Assembly (NCBI GenBank): GCA_032358165.1
Contig: JAALGY010000041.1
Coordinates: 3,450,575-3,514,574 of the forward strand
Length of the DNA: 64,000 nt
Direction of reading: 5' to 3'
From: Diplosphaera chodatii
Lineage: Eukaryota > Chlorophyta > Trebouxiophyceae > Prasiolales > Stichococcaceae
Made by a program: the position numbers and the translations under genes. The notes under the pieces were generated by a model. The model was not told the origin of the DNA and searched no databases. It saw nothing but the letters and a program-made list of their open reading frames with translations. Below, piece after piece: positions 46,801 to 57,431 of the stretch; the first letter of the stretch is position 1, and every line of letters starts with the position of its first letter.

Positions 46801-49752
46801 AGTCGGAAGCGGCAGCCACAAAGTACTTCCAGTGGCTGGCCGCCACCGCGGCTGCTGCCGGCGTCAGCGTCGACGTGTTTGCTGTGGGCAACTCGGCGGC
46901 GAACATCGCTGCGCTGGCGCCCGTGGCGGAGCGCTCTGGCGGCCTGCTGGTGCTGCAGGAAGGTCAGTGCCATTGGTTCTGAGTGCGACGCTTGCTGAAG
47001 GCTGCCGTCACCTCGGACGAGTGGCATCGACTGTAGAGACCTGTTAAAAGCAGCGGCAGGATATGTAGCAAAAGGTGGTGTGTGTAGATGCACCTGGCAG
47101 CTGCCATGCTGCAGCCATCAGCGTGTCACAGGAAGCTGCAAGGTGAAGCGCTGTGCATGGCAGGCTTCGGGCCGCTCTTTGGCGCGGGCATATCTGCCGC
47201 CCTTGGGCGTATGGCCGGCACCAACGGCGGCATGGACCTAAAGACCTCCCCGGGTGCGCCCAACCATGCCTTTTGTACTGTTGCAGGCACCAGCAGATCA
47301 TTGGCGCCGGCATCCCTGCCTGATCATGTGTAAACCAACCTGCTGTCGATCGAGAGCACTGCCTCAATCGAGTCTCGACCAGCACCAGGACTTCAATCAC
47401 GTCCGCCGCAGGGCTGGGCGTGACGCAGATCATCGGCCCGGTGGTGCCGCTGGCGGAGGGCGGCGCGGGCGCCGGCTCGGCACGGCCCCACATGCGGCAG
47501 CTAAACGGCGTGGAGCGCGGCCAGGTGGGTGCTGGGATGTCTTCGGTTGCTGATGCCGCGTGTTCTGGAACCCCTCCGACGGCAGCCTCACTGTCCGGCA
47601 GCTGCAAACCAGCCCCTGCGCTGGCTGCACCTGCGACACATGTAACGGCACAAGGCGCCAGTGCCCTGTCATGTGTACTGCCAGCAGTTTGAGTCGCCTT
47701 TTTGTGCTCTGCAGGGCCTGGGCGTGATCCTGGAGGTGCAGCGGGACCTGGCGGAAGAGTTCATCTACTTCCAGGTACATGTTTCCAGTTCCAGTGCAAG
47801 GCCGCAGCTTCAGCAGCTGTAGCAGGATTGTTTCACCAACTCAGCTTCATAACATCAGCCACCAGCCGCAGCTCAGCGGAGAACTGCAGCTCTGCTCGTT
47901 TTCTGAGCCTCGCCTCCTCATAGCGCTCCATGCCTGTTGACCAGCACGTGCATGTGCACAAGTGAATGCCCTCGCACTGCTGCTGCTGCAGGTGATCCTG
48001 GGGTGGCTGACGGAGGACGGGGCGGTGCACGAGCGGGTGTGCACCCGCCGCATCCGCGCCGTGCTGTCGCCGGCCGCGTACCTGGCCTCGGTGGACGCCC
48101 CCGCCGCGGCGCTGCTGCTGGCCCGGCGCATCACGCTGGAGGCGGCGCGCACGGGGGCCTGGCGCGACAGGGCCGCCTGCGCCCAGCTGCGCGCCGCGAT
48201 CGGTGCGCGGCGTCTGCACCGCTGTGCCAGACCGTACAGTGAAGTCTGTCGGGGATGACCTCAGTGGGACTTGGCATTCAGTGCAGAACATGGGCCACAC
48301 GCCTGCTGCTGGTGCTGCTGCTGCTGCTGCCGTCGCTGCTGTCACTGCTGTTCTGCGTAAGGTGGGACTGATGCCGGGGTATGTCAACGCAGGTCGGCAC
48401 ATCTACCATGTTGCTGTCAAGCTGGGCCAGGCCCACGAAGAAGGTGATGAGCTGCGTGAGCTGACTGATTGGACGCCCTGTCAGGTCGCGATCGTCGGTA
48501 CCATCTTGCTGATGGACCTGCAATGTTGACCCTTGATGTAGTGCAAGCTGGGATGTGGCAGGTGGGTCGGGCTGGTTTGCGGCGCCGCGCAAGCTGTGGT
48601 CTCTGCCCCCACAGCTCACAGCCGTCGCTGAGGTGGGGCGCTGACCCTCCCTTTGAGATGCGATGTGCCCGTTGCTCGTTCTGGCAGCACGTGCTCACAA
48701 GATCTTCAAGCAGCCCGATCTGCAGTTGCAGATGTTAGCTTTCATTGGCTTCAAGGCAATCTTGCTCTGCTTTAATGCCATCGCCACTATTGGACATGCA
48801 ATGTCTCCTCTACTGCAGGCGCTGTACCACCTGCAGCGCGGCCCAATCCTGGGCCCCATGGGCGTGCACCCCGACGAGCGGGCGGCGCTGGCGACGCTGC
48901 TGCTGAACGCCGCGCAGCCGCTGGCGGCCCGCATGCTGCTGCCGGCGGCCTACCTGCTGGGCGCTGACGGCGTGACCTTCCAGCCCGTCGAGCCTGTTGA
49001 CTTGCTGCTCGCTGCGGGTGGGTGAATAGGGCGAGGCAGGCCGTCTTTTGACAGCAGTGTGCGTGCCTTAAACAAAGACAGTAGGAATGTTGTCATGCTG
49101 TGGCCATCTCAAATCTGATGGCTGCTGCAGCGCCTTTCTAATGCTGCCAATGCCGCTCAGTGCAAGATGACTACCACGGTTACATACTGCAGGCCAGCCG
49201 CTGGTTGTGGACCACGGCACAGCGATCTATGTGCTGGGCGCCGACGACACTGGGAGCAGCGACAGCAGCGCGGCGGCTCATGCCTTTGCGGAGCAAATCG
49301 CAGCTGGGCGCCTGCCGCTGCCGGACGTTCGTTTCATCCATGCGGTGAGCCACCTGCGCAGCACAGCTCCAGCTGTATGTGGCACCACATATACATATAT
49401 CAGTCATTGTGCATTCGCTGTGCGCGAGCCCTCGATTAGAGCTTGTTGCCTACCCATGGTATATGCTGACGCGCAGGGGTCACCAGATGCTCGCTATGCT
49501 GCCGCGCGGCTGGCACCTGCTCTTGCAGACCCACAGGCAGACCGCGTGGCGTTCTACCCAGCAGCAACGGCGGCACTTGTTGCGGCCGGGAGCGGTGCCT
49601 CGCTGGCAAAGGCAGCCCAGGTGCCGCCCACGGAGGAGCTCACGCTGCAGCAGTGGGCGCGCTACTATCGTGTGCTGCTGCGGCCCCTAAGCGATGCTGA
49701 TGCCGCGGCTGCGGCCATGTCGCGCTTGCAACTGCCACGGGGCCAGCCTTGA
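43835..49752 (+). CDS. Divergent SEC23-like COPII coat protein
   Basis: Exons from 44511 on join in phase: 44511-44663, 44792-44878, 45059-45217, 45383-45476, 45745-45889, 46248-46434, 46749-46962, 47164-47253, 47412-47524, 47715-47774, 47992-48202, 48393-about 48485, 48615-48632, 48819-49017, 49193-49344, 49477-49752 (TGA). Zinc finger: PPVICAACGGFLNPYCK then WRCLFCSHAND. Trunk with VLAVDATADADDLELLKAAL and LPPEARLVLLTYAAALSVWH. Beta-sandwich with GLGVTQIIGPVVPL. Helical part with GPILGPMGVHPDERAALATL. Gelsolin-like end with LVVDHGTAIYVLGADD. It most resembles the diverged plant SEC23/SEC24-family protein At4g01810. Canonical SEC23 activates the SAR1 GTPase in COPII budding from the ER. The N-terminal Pro-rich part (ATG at 43835, PPSDPRPQPPKFQPAALPLA near 44.2 kb) is less certain. 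Confidence 0.87.
45898..46000 (+). repeat. CTG/CCG trinucleotide-rich imperfect repeat
   Basis: A stretch of mixed GCTGCC and GCTGCT hexamers, containing a larger imperfect duplication (a block starting CGTCTGCCGCTGTAATGCTG occurs twice). It lies in the intron after the SEC23-like exon ending at 45889, immediately after the donor site. Confidence 0.8.
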
Positions 49753-50418
49753 TGCGCGTGTGTCAGAACACGTTGCTGCGATTACTATTGATCTTGTATG
49801 TATAGCGCGTTGGCGATGGGCGGTTGTCTTGCCATGGACTCAACTGAGGCGTCTGATGGCTGATCACATCGGTGCTGGGGTGTGGCGAGACTTGACTGCT
49901 AAGTACATGGCAGCCTGGCTTGGGGCTTTCAGACACAGTATGTCCCATGGGTGGCACCTGCCGTTGAAGCAACGGTGCACTCAGAGGTGGCGGCGGAGGC
50001 CATTTTGTTACAGCCCCCAACCTGCAGCCCTGCTGCTATTGCAAGCACGGATTGCTGACAGCCGCCATTCATGATCATCAGTCCCCTGACCGATGTGTAT
50101 CGCAGCAGTCTGTGCCACCATGTCTACTTGCTTTTTATCAACGGGTATGCCCTCGCATTCACCACCGACACAAACTGGCGCCTGTTCATCAGCACCTTGG
50201 CCCGTCACACACACTGCTCGATCATGGCAGCGTCCCACATATGCACGTCTTGCACATATTGAACACATGTCCTAGCCGACTGATGCGCTGCTAGTGGTGG
50301 CCTAGCAGCGGCCCTATATATCAATGCTGGGTGCACACTTGGCATGGTGGGTGTAGGAAAATGTGATACACACCTTTTAGGCGGTGGCGCTGGTTCTCAG
50401 CCTGAACGGGGACAGCCG
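49753..50418. other. Intergenic region
   Basis: Lower-GC spacer after the SEC23-like stop. It holds a TATATA-like stretch near 50315-50320 upstream of the next small gene. No exon supported. Confidence 0.35.
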
Positions 50419-50825
50419 ATGCCGCCGCAGCTGGCGCCCATGCAGGTCCGGATGGCGGCACTGCAAAAGGTGCAGGCCGAGCTGTCGTCGATGCTCACCG
50501 TGCTCTGCCCGCAGGCGGTGATTACAACGCAATGAGACATGCTAGTCTCCATGAAATCAAGTGTACTCCAGCTGATGATGTGCCACCATCGGCTGGGTAT
50601 GCCTGGCAGCATTTGAGTTCATGCAGTGACATGCACGACAAAATGAGGATGCGACACTCTGCAAGTCTGTTGCAGACGAAGATGAGGGAGCGGCTGTTGT
50701 GGGAGAAGGCGCAGGAGATGGCAGCTCAGCGGCAATCAACGCAACAGCAACAGCAACAGATGCCGCTGCAGTATCAGCAGGCGCCGCCACCGCAGCAGCC
50801 GCCGCTGCAACAGCTCAGCCATTAG
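50419..50825 (+). CDS. Small helical Gln/Pro-tailed protein, hypothetical
   Basis: Two phase-0 exons, 50419-50517 and 50676-50825, give about 82 residues ending in TAG. The protein has two amphipathic helical segments (PMQVRMAALQKVQAELSSML and MRERLLWEKAQEMAAQRQ) and then a Gln/Pro-rich tail (QYQQAPPPQQPPLQQLSH). Splice sites are CAGGCG|GTGATT and TTGCAG|ACG. The gene could be longer at the 5' end, since upstream sequence is open. No family recognised. The Gln/Pro-rich composition resembles the bromodomain gene, but there is no link in sequence. Confidence 0.4.
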
Positions 50826-51370
50826 CAGGCGCAACACTAGCTGCAGTGGCAGGGTGTCGCAGTGGCTTCAGTGCCCGCACAATAGCCGAACGTGGAACCC
50901 TTGCAGACGCTCACACAGCCGGCCACACCGCCGCAGCAGGCCTTGCAGCGGACCCCTGTTGACGCATGCACAGCTACCTATTGCGTTTGCTATGGTGCCC
51001 GCTGCGCCTGCACTCAAGGCGGTGGGTGTCGTTCTGATGACTGAACAGTAACTTTGGCTGGCACCTGCGATTGCCAGCACAGATCGGAGCATGTTGTGCA
51101 TCACATCCATGGTTGCAACTGACCACGCCTGCCCACCTCAGGTGCCGGGGCGGCCGGTGGTCTTGGGTTTAGGTCCGAGGTCACCAATGTGTTGGGCGGC
51201 ATTGAGATAAAGGCAGAGTAGATCAGCCAGCCGTTGGTGCTACCGCCAGTCCGTGCAGAGCATGTGCCATGCTCGCTATTGTATATATGCCAGCCACGCC
51301 CACACTCAGGTGTCTCATCAACACTAGCAAGGATCGATGCAGCGTGCTCGATGCCATGTTATGTTTCCAG

Positions 51371-54300
51371 ATTCTTCTTCAAGCACTCTTGGGCGCCATT
51401 GGGCAAACCAAGACACGGAGCTGGCAACGGCATCCACACAGCTGCAACGCACGCTCTGGTTGGTGCGCACTACGTGCAGACGCTCTGGCAACAGCAACCC
51501 AGCCGACAGCAACCAGGGCAGCAGCGGCGGCGGCGACGCTGGCGGCGACGGCGCTGGCCAGCCGGCAGCGCAGCAGCAGCCGAAGAACGAGGTGGACGAC
51601 GAGACGCGCTCCACTCTGGCCATGATGTCCGTCAAGGTGTGTGGGGCAGCGCTACTCTATGTTCACATGCCTGGTCCACACTGAAGGAATCTCTGTGCTT
51701 CTGACTGGCCTTGTTTCTTTCATGGGCTTGCTGCTGAGCAGACGCATTCAGCATGCTGCTCTGCTGTGCAGGTGGAGAAGAAGGCACGGCCGAAGCGCAA
51801 GCGCAAGACGGACGCCAAGTTCCTGGTGCTGCCCGCGCACAAGTGCCAGCTGCTGGACGACCCGCTGGCCAACGCGTGCATGTACGGCGGGCTGCACGGC
51901 GCCAAGCAGCCCGAGTGCCTGGGTGCGTGGGTGTGTTGGGACTGCATTTGGTGTGTTGCTCATGTGCACTGCATGATGCGATGACATGCGCGTCTTGTGG
52001 AGGCGGTGCTGCTTCGGCATGCCCCTGCGTGCTGCTGCATGAGCATCGGGTGGTGTGAGAGGTCTGCTGTCGACACCCATGTGTGACTTGCCCGTGGCTG
52101 CAGAGGCGACCCAGGGGCAGACCAGCAACAGCTACATGCCGGCGTTCACCCGCATTGCTCCGTACATCGCGCAGTACGGCCCCCGAAAGTACTCGGTGCG
52201 TTGCCTCCCTAGCGCTTACCCTACCAAGTATTCCTCAGTTATGCTTCACCATCAGGCTGCATGTTATCAGCACATAACCGGTAGCTGATGTGCCCGCTGC
52301 ACACCGTCCCAGGTCGGCCCAGTGTGGGACGGCAGCTCAGAGGAGGCCAAGGGCGACTGGCAGTCCAGGGTGGACAACGCCGATGTGCTCATCATGGGTG
52401 AGCGCAGCCCGACTTGGTGGCAGATCAGCACTGAGGTATTGCTCAGAGATAGACTGGAAGGCGTTCACCAGTGCTGCGTCCTCTGACGAAGCTGAGGGTG
52501 TGGTCTGCAGACGAGCTGGCGATGACCTACTTGGGCGACAAGATTGCCGGCAAGAAGGTCATTGCCCTGCAGCATAATGAAGCAGCCAGCATGCGCAGCT
52601 GCGACTCTGGCACGTGAGTACATCTTCACGGGCTGACCTGCGGGCCAGCTGCATGCATTGTTTATTGCCTTGCAGCTGTGCATTTGGTCATTCAGAATCA
52701 CGATGCAGGTGTGCTGACCGAATGGAACCCCAGAAATATGATCCTATGTTGCTGCTGACTGCAGGTGCGCCTCCAGCCTTCTGAAGGAGGACCGCCTGCT
52801 GGGCTACCTGCAGCACACGTCGCTGGTGCCGCTCAGCCGCAACAATGCGCCCAGGTGCTTGCACCTTCAGCCAGATTCGCTGTCTGCTTCCAATCTGCCA
52901 GATCCTGCCACATGCACATGCTGACATAGCATCCGCACCTTTTGACAGCCATGCGGTGTGCTGCGCCAGGGTGCATGACGTGGTGCACTTCGACCTGCTG
53001 GACCACATGCACAAGCGCGGCGGGGCGGCAGACGAGCACAGCGCTGAGCCGCGGTCGCAGGACCAGCCCTTCTCGGCCGCCATGCTGGCCAAGGTCCACA
53101 CCATCATACCGATGGTCTGGAGGTGGGCTCTGGCGGGGTCTGGCTCCGGATGCAGCCCGCTGATTGCTTCCTGGGCCTGTAGATATGCACAGTATACGCC
53201 TGCTGCCTGCGCATCAATTTAGACGGACCAATTTCGGGGCTTTGTCCCTGCAGGTGGCGGTTCCCGATCACGTGCCAGGGGCGGCCGGAGTTCACGGAGT
53301 GGATGATGAAGGTGCTGCAGGGGGGCGTGGGCGACTTCCCGCCCATCCTGCGCCCCCTGCACGAGCGCGGCGTCGACCTGACGTTCATCGGGTGGGCTGG
53401 CCACCGCCGCGGTCTCAGTCTGCTTTACATCCTTCTGGGATGCACCACTCACATGGTAGCGGTGCAGTTTGAGGCGACTTTGCAGGCGACTTCCCGGATG
53501 CTGCAGACTGCAGCGCATCGTGTGCAGCACTCGAGCTGGTTCGCGACCCTGATCGTTTGGTGCCACCTTTGGTACACAGGCGGCTGGAGCCCGACAAGTC
53601 AGGGCAGAAAGAGGAGGAGGGCGCAAACGAGCTGTTCAAGCTCCACAGGCAGCAGCTGTTTGGTGAGGCACTGCATGTGTGCGTGCCTGACGGATTTCAG
53701 TGTGCGGCTGGCTGCGAGGATGCCTGCAGGATGACGAGACACTGAGTGCCACATCCGACCCAACCCTAAACTTGGCGTCGTTCTCGCCGCGCAGACAGCG
53801 TGCGCAAGCTGGAGAAGGATGCGCCGGAGATCAGGACCGCGCTGTCCGAGCCGCTGGAGTACGAGGCGTTTGCGCAGGGCCTGCGCGACACAAAGCTCTT
53901 CGTCAGCCCCCTCGGGTGCGGCGCTGCCGGTATCAGTACTGAGAACCGTCCGTGGTTGCACTGCTGCTGCTGCTGCTGCACCTCTACTTGCCCAAATCTG
54001 CTGGCAGCAGCTCTGAGGGTGATGCGTAGCTGTAGGTTTGCAAACGCTGTTCAGGACGTGAACTGACATCGGCTACATCCCCTGCTGCAATGCAGGAAGG
54101 GGGAGTCCAGCGGCAAGGACTATGAGGCGATCATCAGCCGCGCGCTGCTGCTGAAGCCCATGGCGTCCAGCCTGACGTCCTACCCCGACATCTACGAGGT
54201 CGGCGTCACCTGCGTCGAGGTGCGGCCTGCGGGATCCCTGCTCGCTCGCAGCAGTTGCTGCCGTTGCTGCTGATGCTGCTGTACAACAAGTCTGCAGTCT

Positions 54301-54621
54301 GCTGACCCGAGCTGAGCTGAGCTGAGCGCCCACCATGTACAAACCCGAAGGAAGGAACTAGCACATTTGTGTGCTTCTGATATGGTGTGGTATCTTCTAG
54401 GATGCTGATGCATGCTGCAGGTCAAGCCAGACTACTCGGATTTGGAGTCGGTGGTCAAGGGACTGCTGGGCGACCCGGACCGGATGCAGCGCATCGCGGA
54501 CACAGCGTTCCAGCGGCTGCTGTCGCACGCCTCCGAGCGACCCGTGGCGCAGGACGTGGCAGAGGCGTTGATGGATATAGTAGAGCGGGACGACCCATCG
54601 GCCATAGTGTACCTGGACTGA
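51371..54621 (+). CDS. GT-B-like glycosyltransferase family protein (5' end unresolved)
   Basis: In-phase exons: up to 51636, 51772-51921, 52103-52195, 52313-52397, 52511-52613, 52765-52854, 52970-53122, 53254-53391, 53580-53662, 53795-53915, 54096-54219, 54421-54621 (TGA). A polar Gly/Gln linker and a basic KKARPKRKRK stretch precede the N-terminal domain (TSNSYMPAFTRIAPYIAQYG, NADVLIMDELAMTYLGDKIA, KKVIALQHNEAASMRSCDSG). The C-terminal half has LTFIGRLEPDK, FVSPLGKGESSGKDYEAIIS RALLLKP and SYPDIYEVGVTCVEV. This layout resembles the nucleotide-sugar-binding domain of group-1-type glycosyltransferases, where the fixed Lys-Gly-Glu and Glu-x-Ile-x6-Leu-x-Lys-Pro segments lie. Substrate unknown. 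A membrane anchor for Golgi location is expected upstream of 51371 but was not found. Confidence 0.62.
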
Positions 54622-55096
54622 TGGCCCACAGCCGCTGGTGCGGCGGCGCCGCAAAGAACTGATCTGTTTCAGCGTGTTTTAGGTTCGCACCGCCCTGTTC
54701 AAGCGCCGTACCGGCTGCCTATGCACACAGCACACTGTAGGTGCCTGCGAACTTGGTTTCCTCTTTCCTGAGCCGGCAAGTTATAAGCGTAGCAGCTGCA
54801 CGTGATCTGATCACTCACTCACCAATCAGATCTCAGGGTGCACTGCATCACTTCACGCTTTGCAACAACAGCTGCGGCGTGGCATACATCCTTCACCTTG
54901 ACAGTTGGTACAGCTGGACGCTGCAGCTGAGCCGAGCAACCATCGTAGTGTGACCGCTGCTGCTCGACGTTGATCCTTGACATACACTGCACATCGACTT
55001 GCTGCTGAGCCGACAACAGCGTTAGAGCATCTGCCTGCTGAGCAGCAGCGTCTGCGGGCAGGTGCAGCTACTGGCAGAGCCACTTCGCGCAGCGAC

Positions 55097-56459
55097 ATGA
55101 TGGGCAGCTCAGCAGCCGCACACCGCTGCCCAGCGGCGGCGCAGGTGTTCGCACCTGGGCGCACATGCCTTATGCAAAGAGCACATGCACCTCGGATAGC
55201 ATGCAGGCGGCTGCAGCGGCAGCATGTGCCGCATGCTGCCACCCACGATGATGACGGCGCGAGTGCAAGCGCCGAGGCAGCGCCGCAGGTGTCCCAGGAA
55301 AACTTCATCGACTACCGCACCGCGCTGCAGGAGGTGGGCACAGTCCGTATGCCTCTGTGGGCAGTGCTGTCGTGCTGGAGCATCTCCGATTGCTGAAGTG
55401 GATGATGCATGCTCAGAGCCCGCCGCTGGTCGGGCGTTGCAAAGTGCGACGCGTGCTGCTGCAGGCACGCAGCAAAGGCGAGGACTTTGTCTTTGAATGG
55501 GATGAGGACGAGGAGGAGGACGCCGACAACCAGACCCTCAACCTGTTCGAGGAGCGCATGGCTGCTCAGGCCGCCGCGGCGGCTGCATCAGGTGAGCACC
55601 GGCTGGCCCAATGGCTGCTATGCCCTCATCTGCCGCTGCTCCACTGACAGCGTCTCAGAGTGCGTCTTGCTGCCAGAGCAGGCGCGCCAGCAAGCGCACC
55701 AAGCGACGTGCCGCTGACGGCGCAGACGGCAGACGTGCTCAGCGCGTACAGCGCTGAACAAGGTGAACACACACACGGCACCTGCACCCTGAACGTGAGC
55801 TGGGTCATGCTGACGCCCTGCTTGCATCACGTGCTGCGCTGGGCTGCAGGGTTCAAGGAGATCACGGTACAGAAGCTGTCGGAGCTGCGCGGCGCGGATG
55901 GGTCTGGCATTGCGCTGCTGGATGTGCGGACGCCTGAGGAGTATGGTGAGTAATATGGCCTGACCGCCTGTGCTGCGCTTCAGCCATTTGCAGCTGCTAC
56001 CGACTGCACTTTGTACGAGGTCGCAGCCTTGGGCTGAGCCCGCTGCGCTTCCTGCAGGCAATGGGCATGCAGCTGGCGCCGTCAATGTACCTCTGGACCA
56101 GCTCACAGCGGCTGTGAAGGGCGGGCAGCTGCCCCGGGCGCACGAGCAGATCGCGCTCATCTGCCAGTCTGGCAGGTGTGCCATGTGCCTATGGTTGATA
56201 CTGACATGCATGTGTGGTTGAGGGCAGACTTCTGACTCAAAGCTCTGGGTACTGCAGGCGATCAGCGCAGGCGGCTGTCAAGCTGGCGAAAGTGCACGGC
56301 TTCTCTGACGTCATCAACGTGCAAGGAGGTAGGCCACATTCTATCATGTTTGGCTCAAATGCACCATGCGTCTGCACTCAGGAACTGCCTCTGAATGGTT
56401 GTTTGTCCTGCTCAGGCACTCTGGCATGGATGGCGGCAGGACTACCCACGGAAAGCTGA
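55097..56459 (+). CDS. Rhodanese-domain protein, probably plastid-targeted
   Basis: Seven exons join exactly in phase: 55097-55333, 55465-55591, 55682-55762, 55850-55945, 56058-56175, 56258-56328, 56416-56459. They give 257 residues ending TGA. The first 50 or so residues are Ala/Arg/Ser/His-rich, as in a chloroplast transit peptide. A very acidic segment follows (FEWDEDEEEDADNQTLNLFE). The C-terminal rhodanese domain has KEITVQKLSELR, ALLDVRTPEEYGNGHAAGAV, NVPLDQL, the active-site loop ICQSGRRSAQAA with its catalytic Cys, and GGTLAWMAAGLPTES. Single rhodanese domains transfer sulfane sulfur or act as regulatory modules; the substrate is unknown. The acidic insertion is not part of the rhodanese fold. 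The ATG at 55097 was chosen because an upstream in-frame ATG (54977) would add sequence that does not look like a transit peptide. Confidence 0.85.
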
Positions 56460-57431
56460 TCCCCACCGGGTAGCAGAGCTGGCGCTGCCATGGACGCCGG
56501 GTGGTGTCACGCATGAACCGGCTGCGGGTGGCAGCAGGAGCACGGAAGATGCGGCAGCTACGTGCTCGGCGGTGTCAGATGCCAGCCATAGCCAGCCGAA
56601 TGCCATGCGCTTGGATCAACTCGTCATCCAAGTTGCTGGTGCCGGGCCAGCATCTGCTACATGGACGCACATACAGCCAATATGTTGCCAGGCATTTTGA
56701 GCAGGTCTGGCTTAGCTTCGGCGTTGCTGAACCTTGTGAACCTTGATGTAGGCACTGGGAATGCAGCCGAGCGGCTTACAAGACATTGGCATGACTCCTT
56801 CACCTCCGGATTGCGGGGCCATTAATGGCCTGGTGTGCCCTGCGAGCGTGCACCTTGGCTGACTGTGCTGTGCTACCATCGGTGTCACAGCTTACCCTCA
56901 GTATCAATGATGGTGCACAGTAGCCGTTCTGCTTGCCCGTTTTGTAGCACCCCGAGACACGCATGTGCCCAGGTCCAAAATGCTGGTGGTAATCAGGACA
57001 GCAGGAAGGTGAACATATGTTGTATCCGCATTGATCACACCATTTTCAGTCTACTCTTCTCTTGGACACCCTCTCAGAAGCCTGTCCTCAGGGTCAGCTT
57101 CTGCCTCGAAACACTTTGCCTGATAAAGCTCTGCCCGCTACAGGCACCAGCATGCTGCCCGGCTTGTGCCATGGTGACAACAACGAATAGTGGCACCCGA
57201 GACCTGCATATGGCAAGCACGCGCCCCGCTGGGCCCCAGCGGCTGCTCCATGACGTGATAGCTGGCCACTCTGCTGCCGCCTGCGTCCACAAACGCAGTG
57301 CTCCGCATCTTCGCGGCCGCCAAGAGCAGCTCGTGACCGCTGCGCTGCGGGGAATCTGGCAGCTGCAGGGCTGACATGTATGCAATCAGCTCTAGGCCAT
57401 GCCCGCGTCCATCGCCCCCGGAACCAGGTGC
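56460..57431. other. Boundary region between rhodanese gene and tandem array
   Basis: The first part is presumably the 3' untranslated region of the rhodanese gene and AT-richer spacer. Toward 57.2-57.4 kb there is a coding-like minus-strand block, described separately. Array-like sequence starts at about 57.43 kb. Nothing else is supportable. Confidence 0.35.
57204..57389 (-). CDS. Coding-like minus-strand exon at array edge, unrecognised
   Basis: A 62-codon open segment with high GC at third positions and ordinary protein composition (LIAYMSALQLPDSPQRSGHE, LLLAAAKMRSTAFVDAGG, VASYHVMEQPLGPSGARACH). Possible splice borders are CTAGAG|CTG and CATATGCAG|GTCTCG, both weak. No joining exon is visible on either side; upstream on this strand is the repeat array. 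It may be an isolated exon, a gene fragment cut off by array expansion, or chance. Confidence 0.3.
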
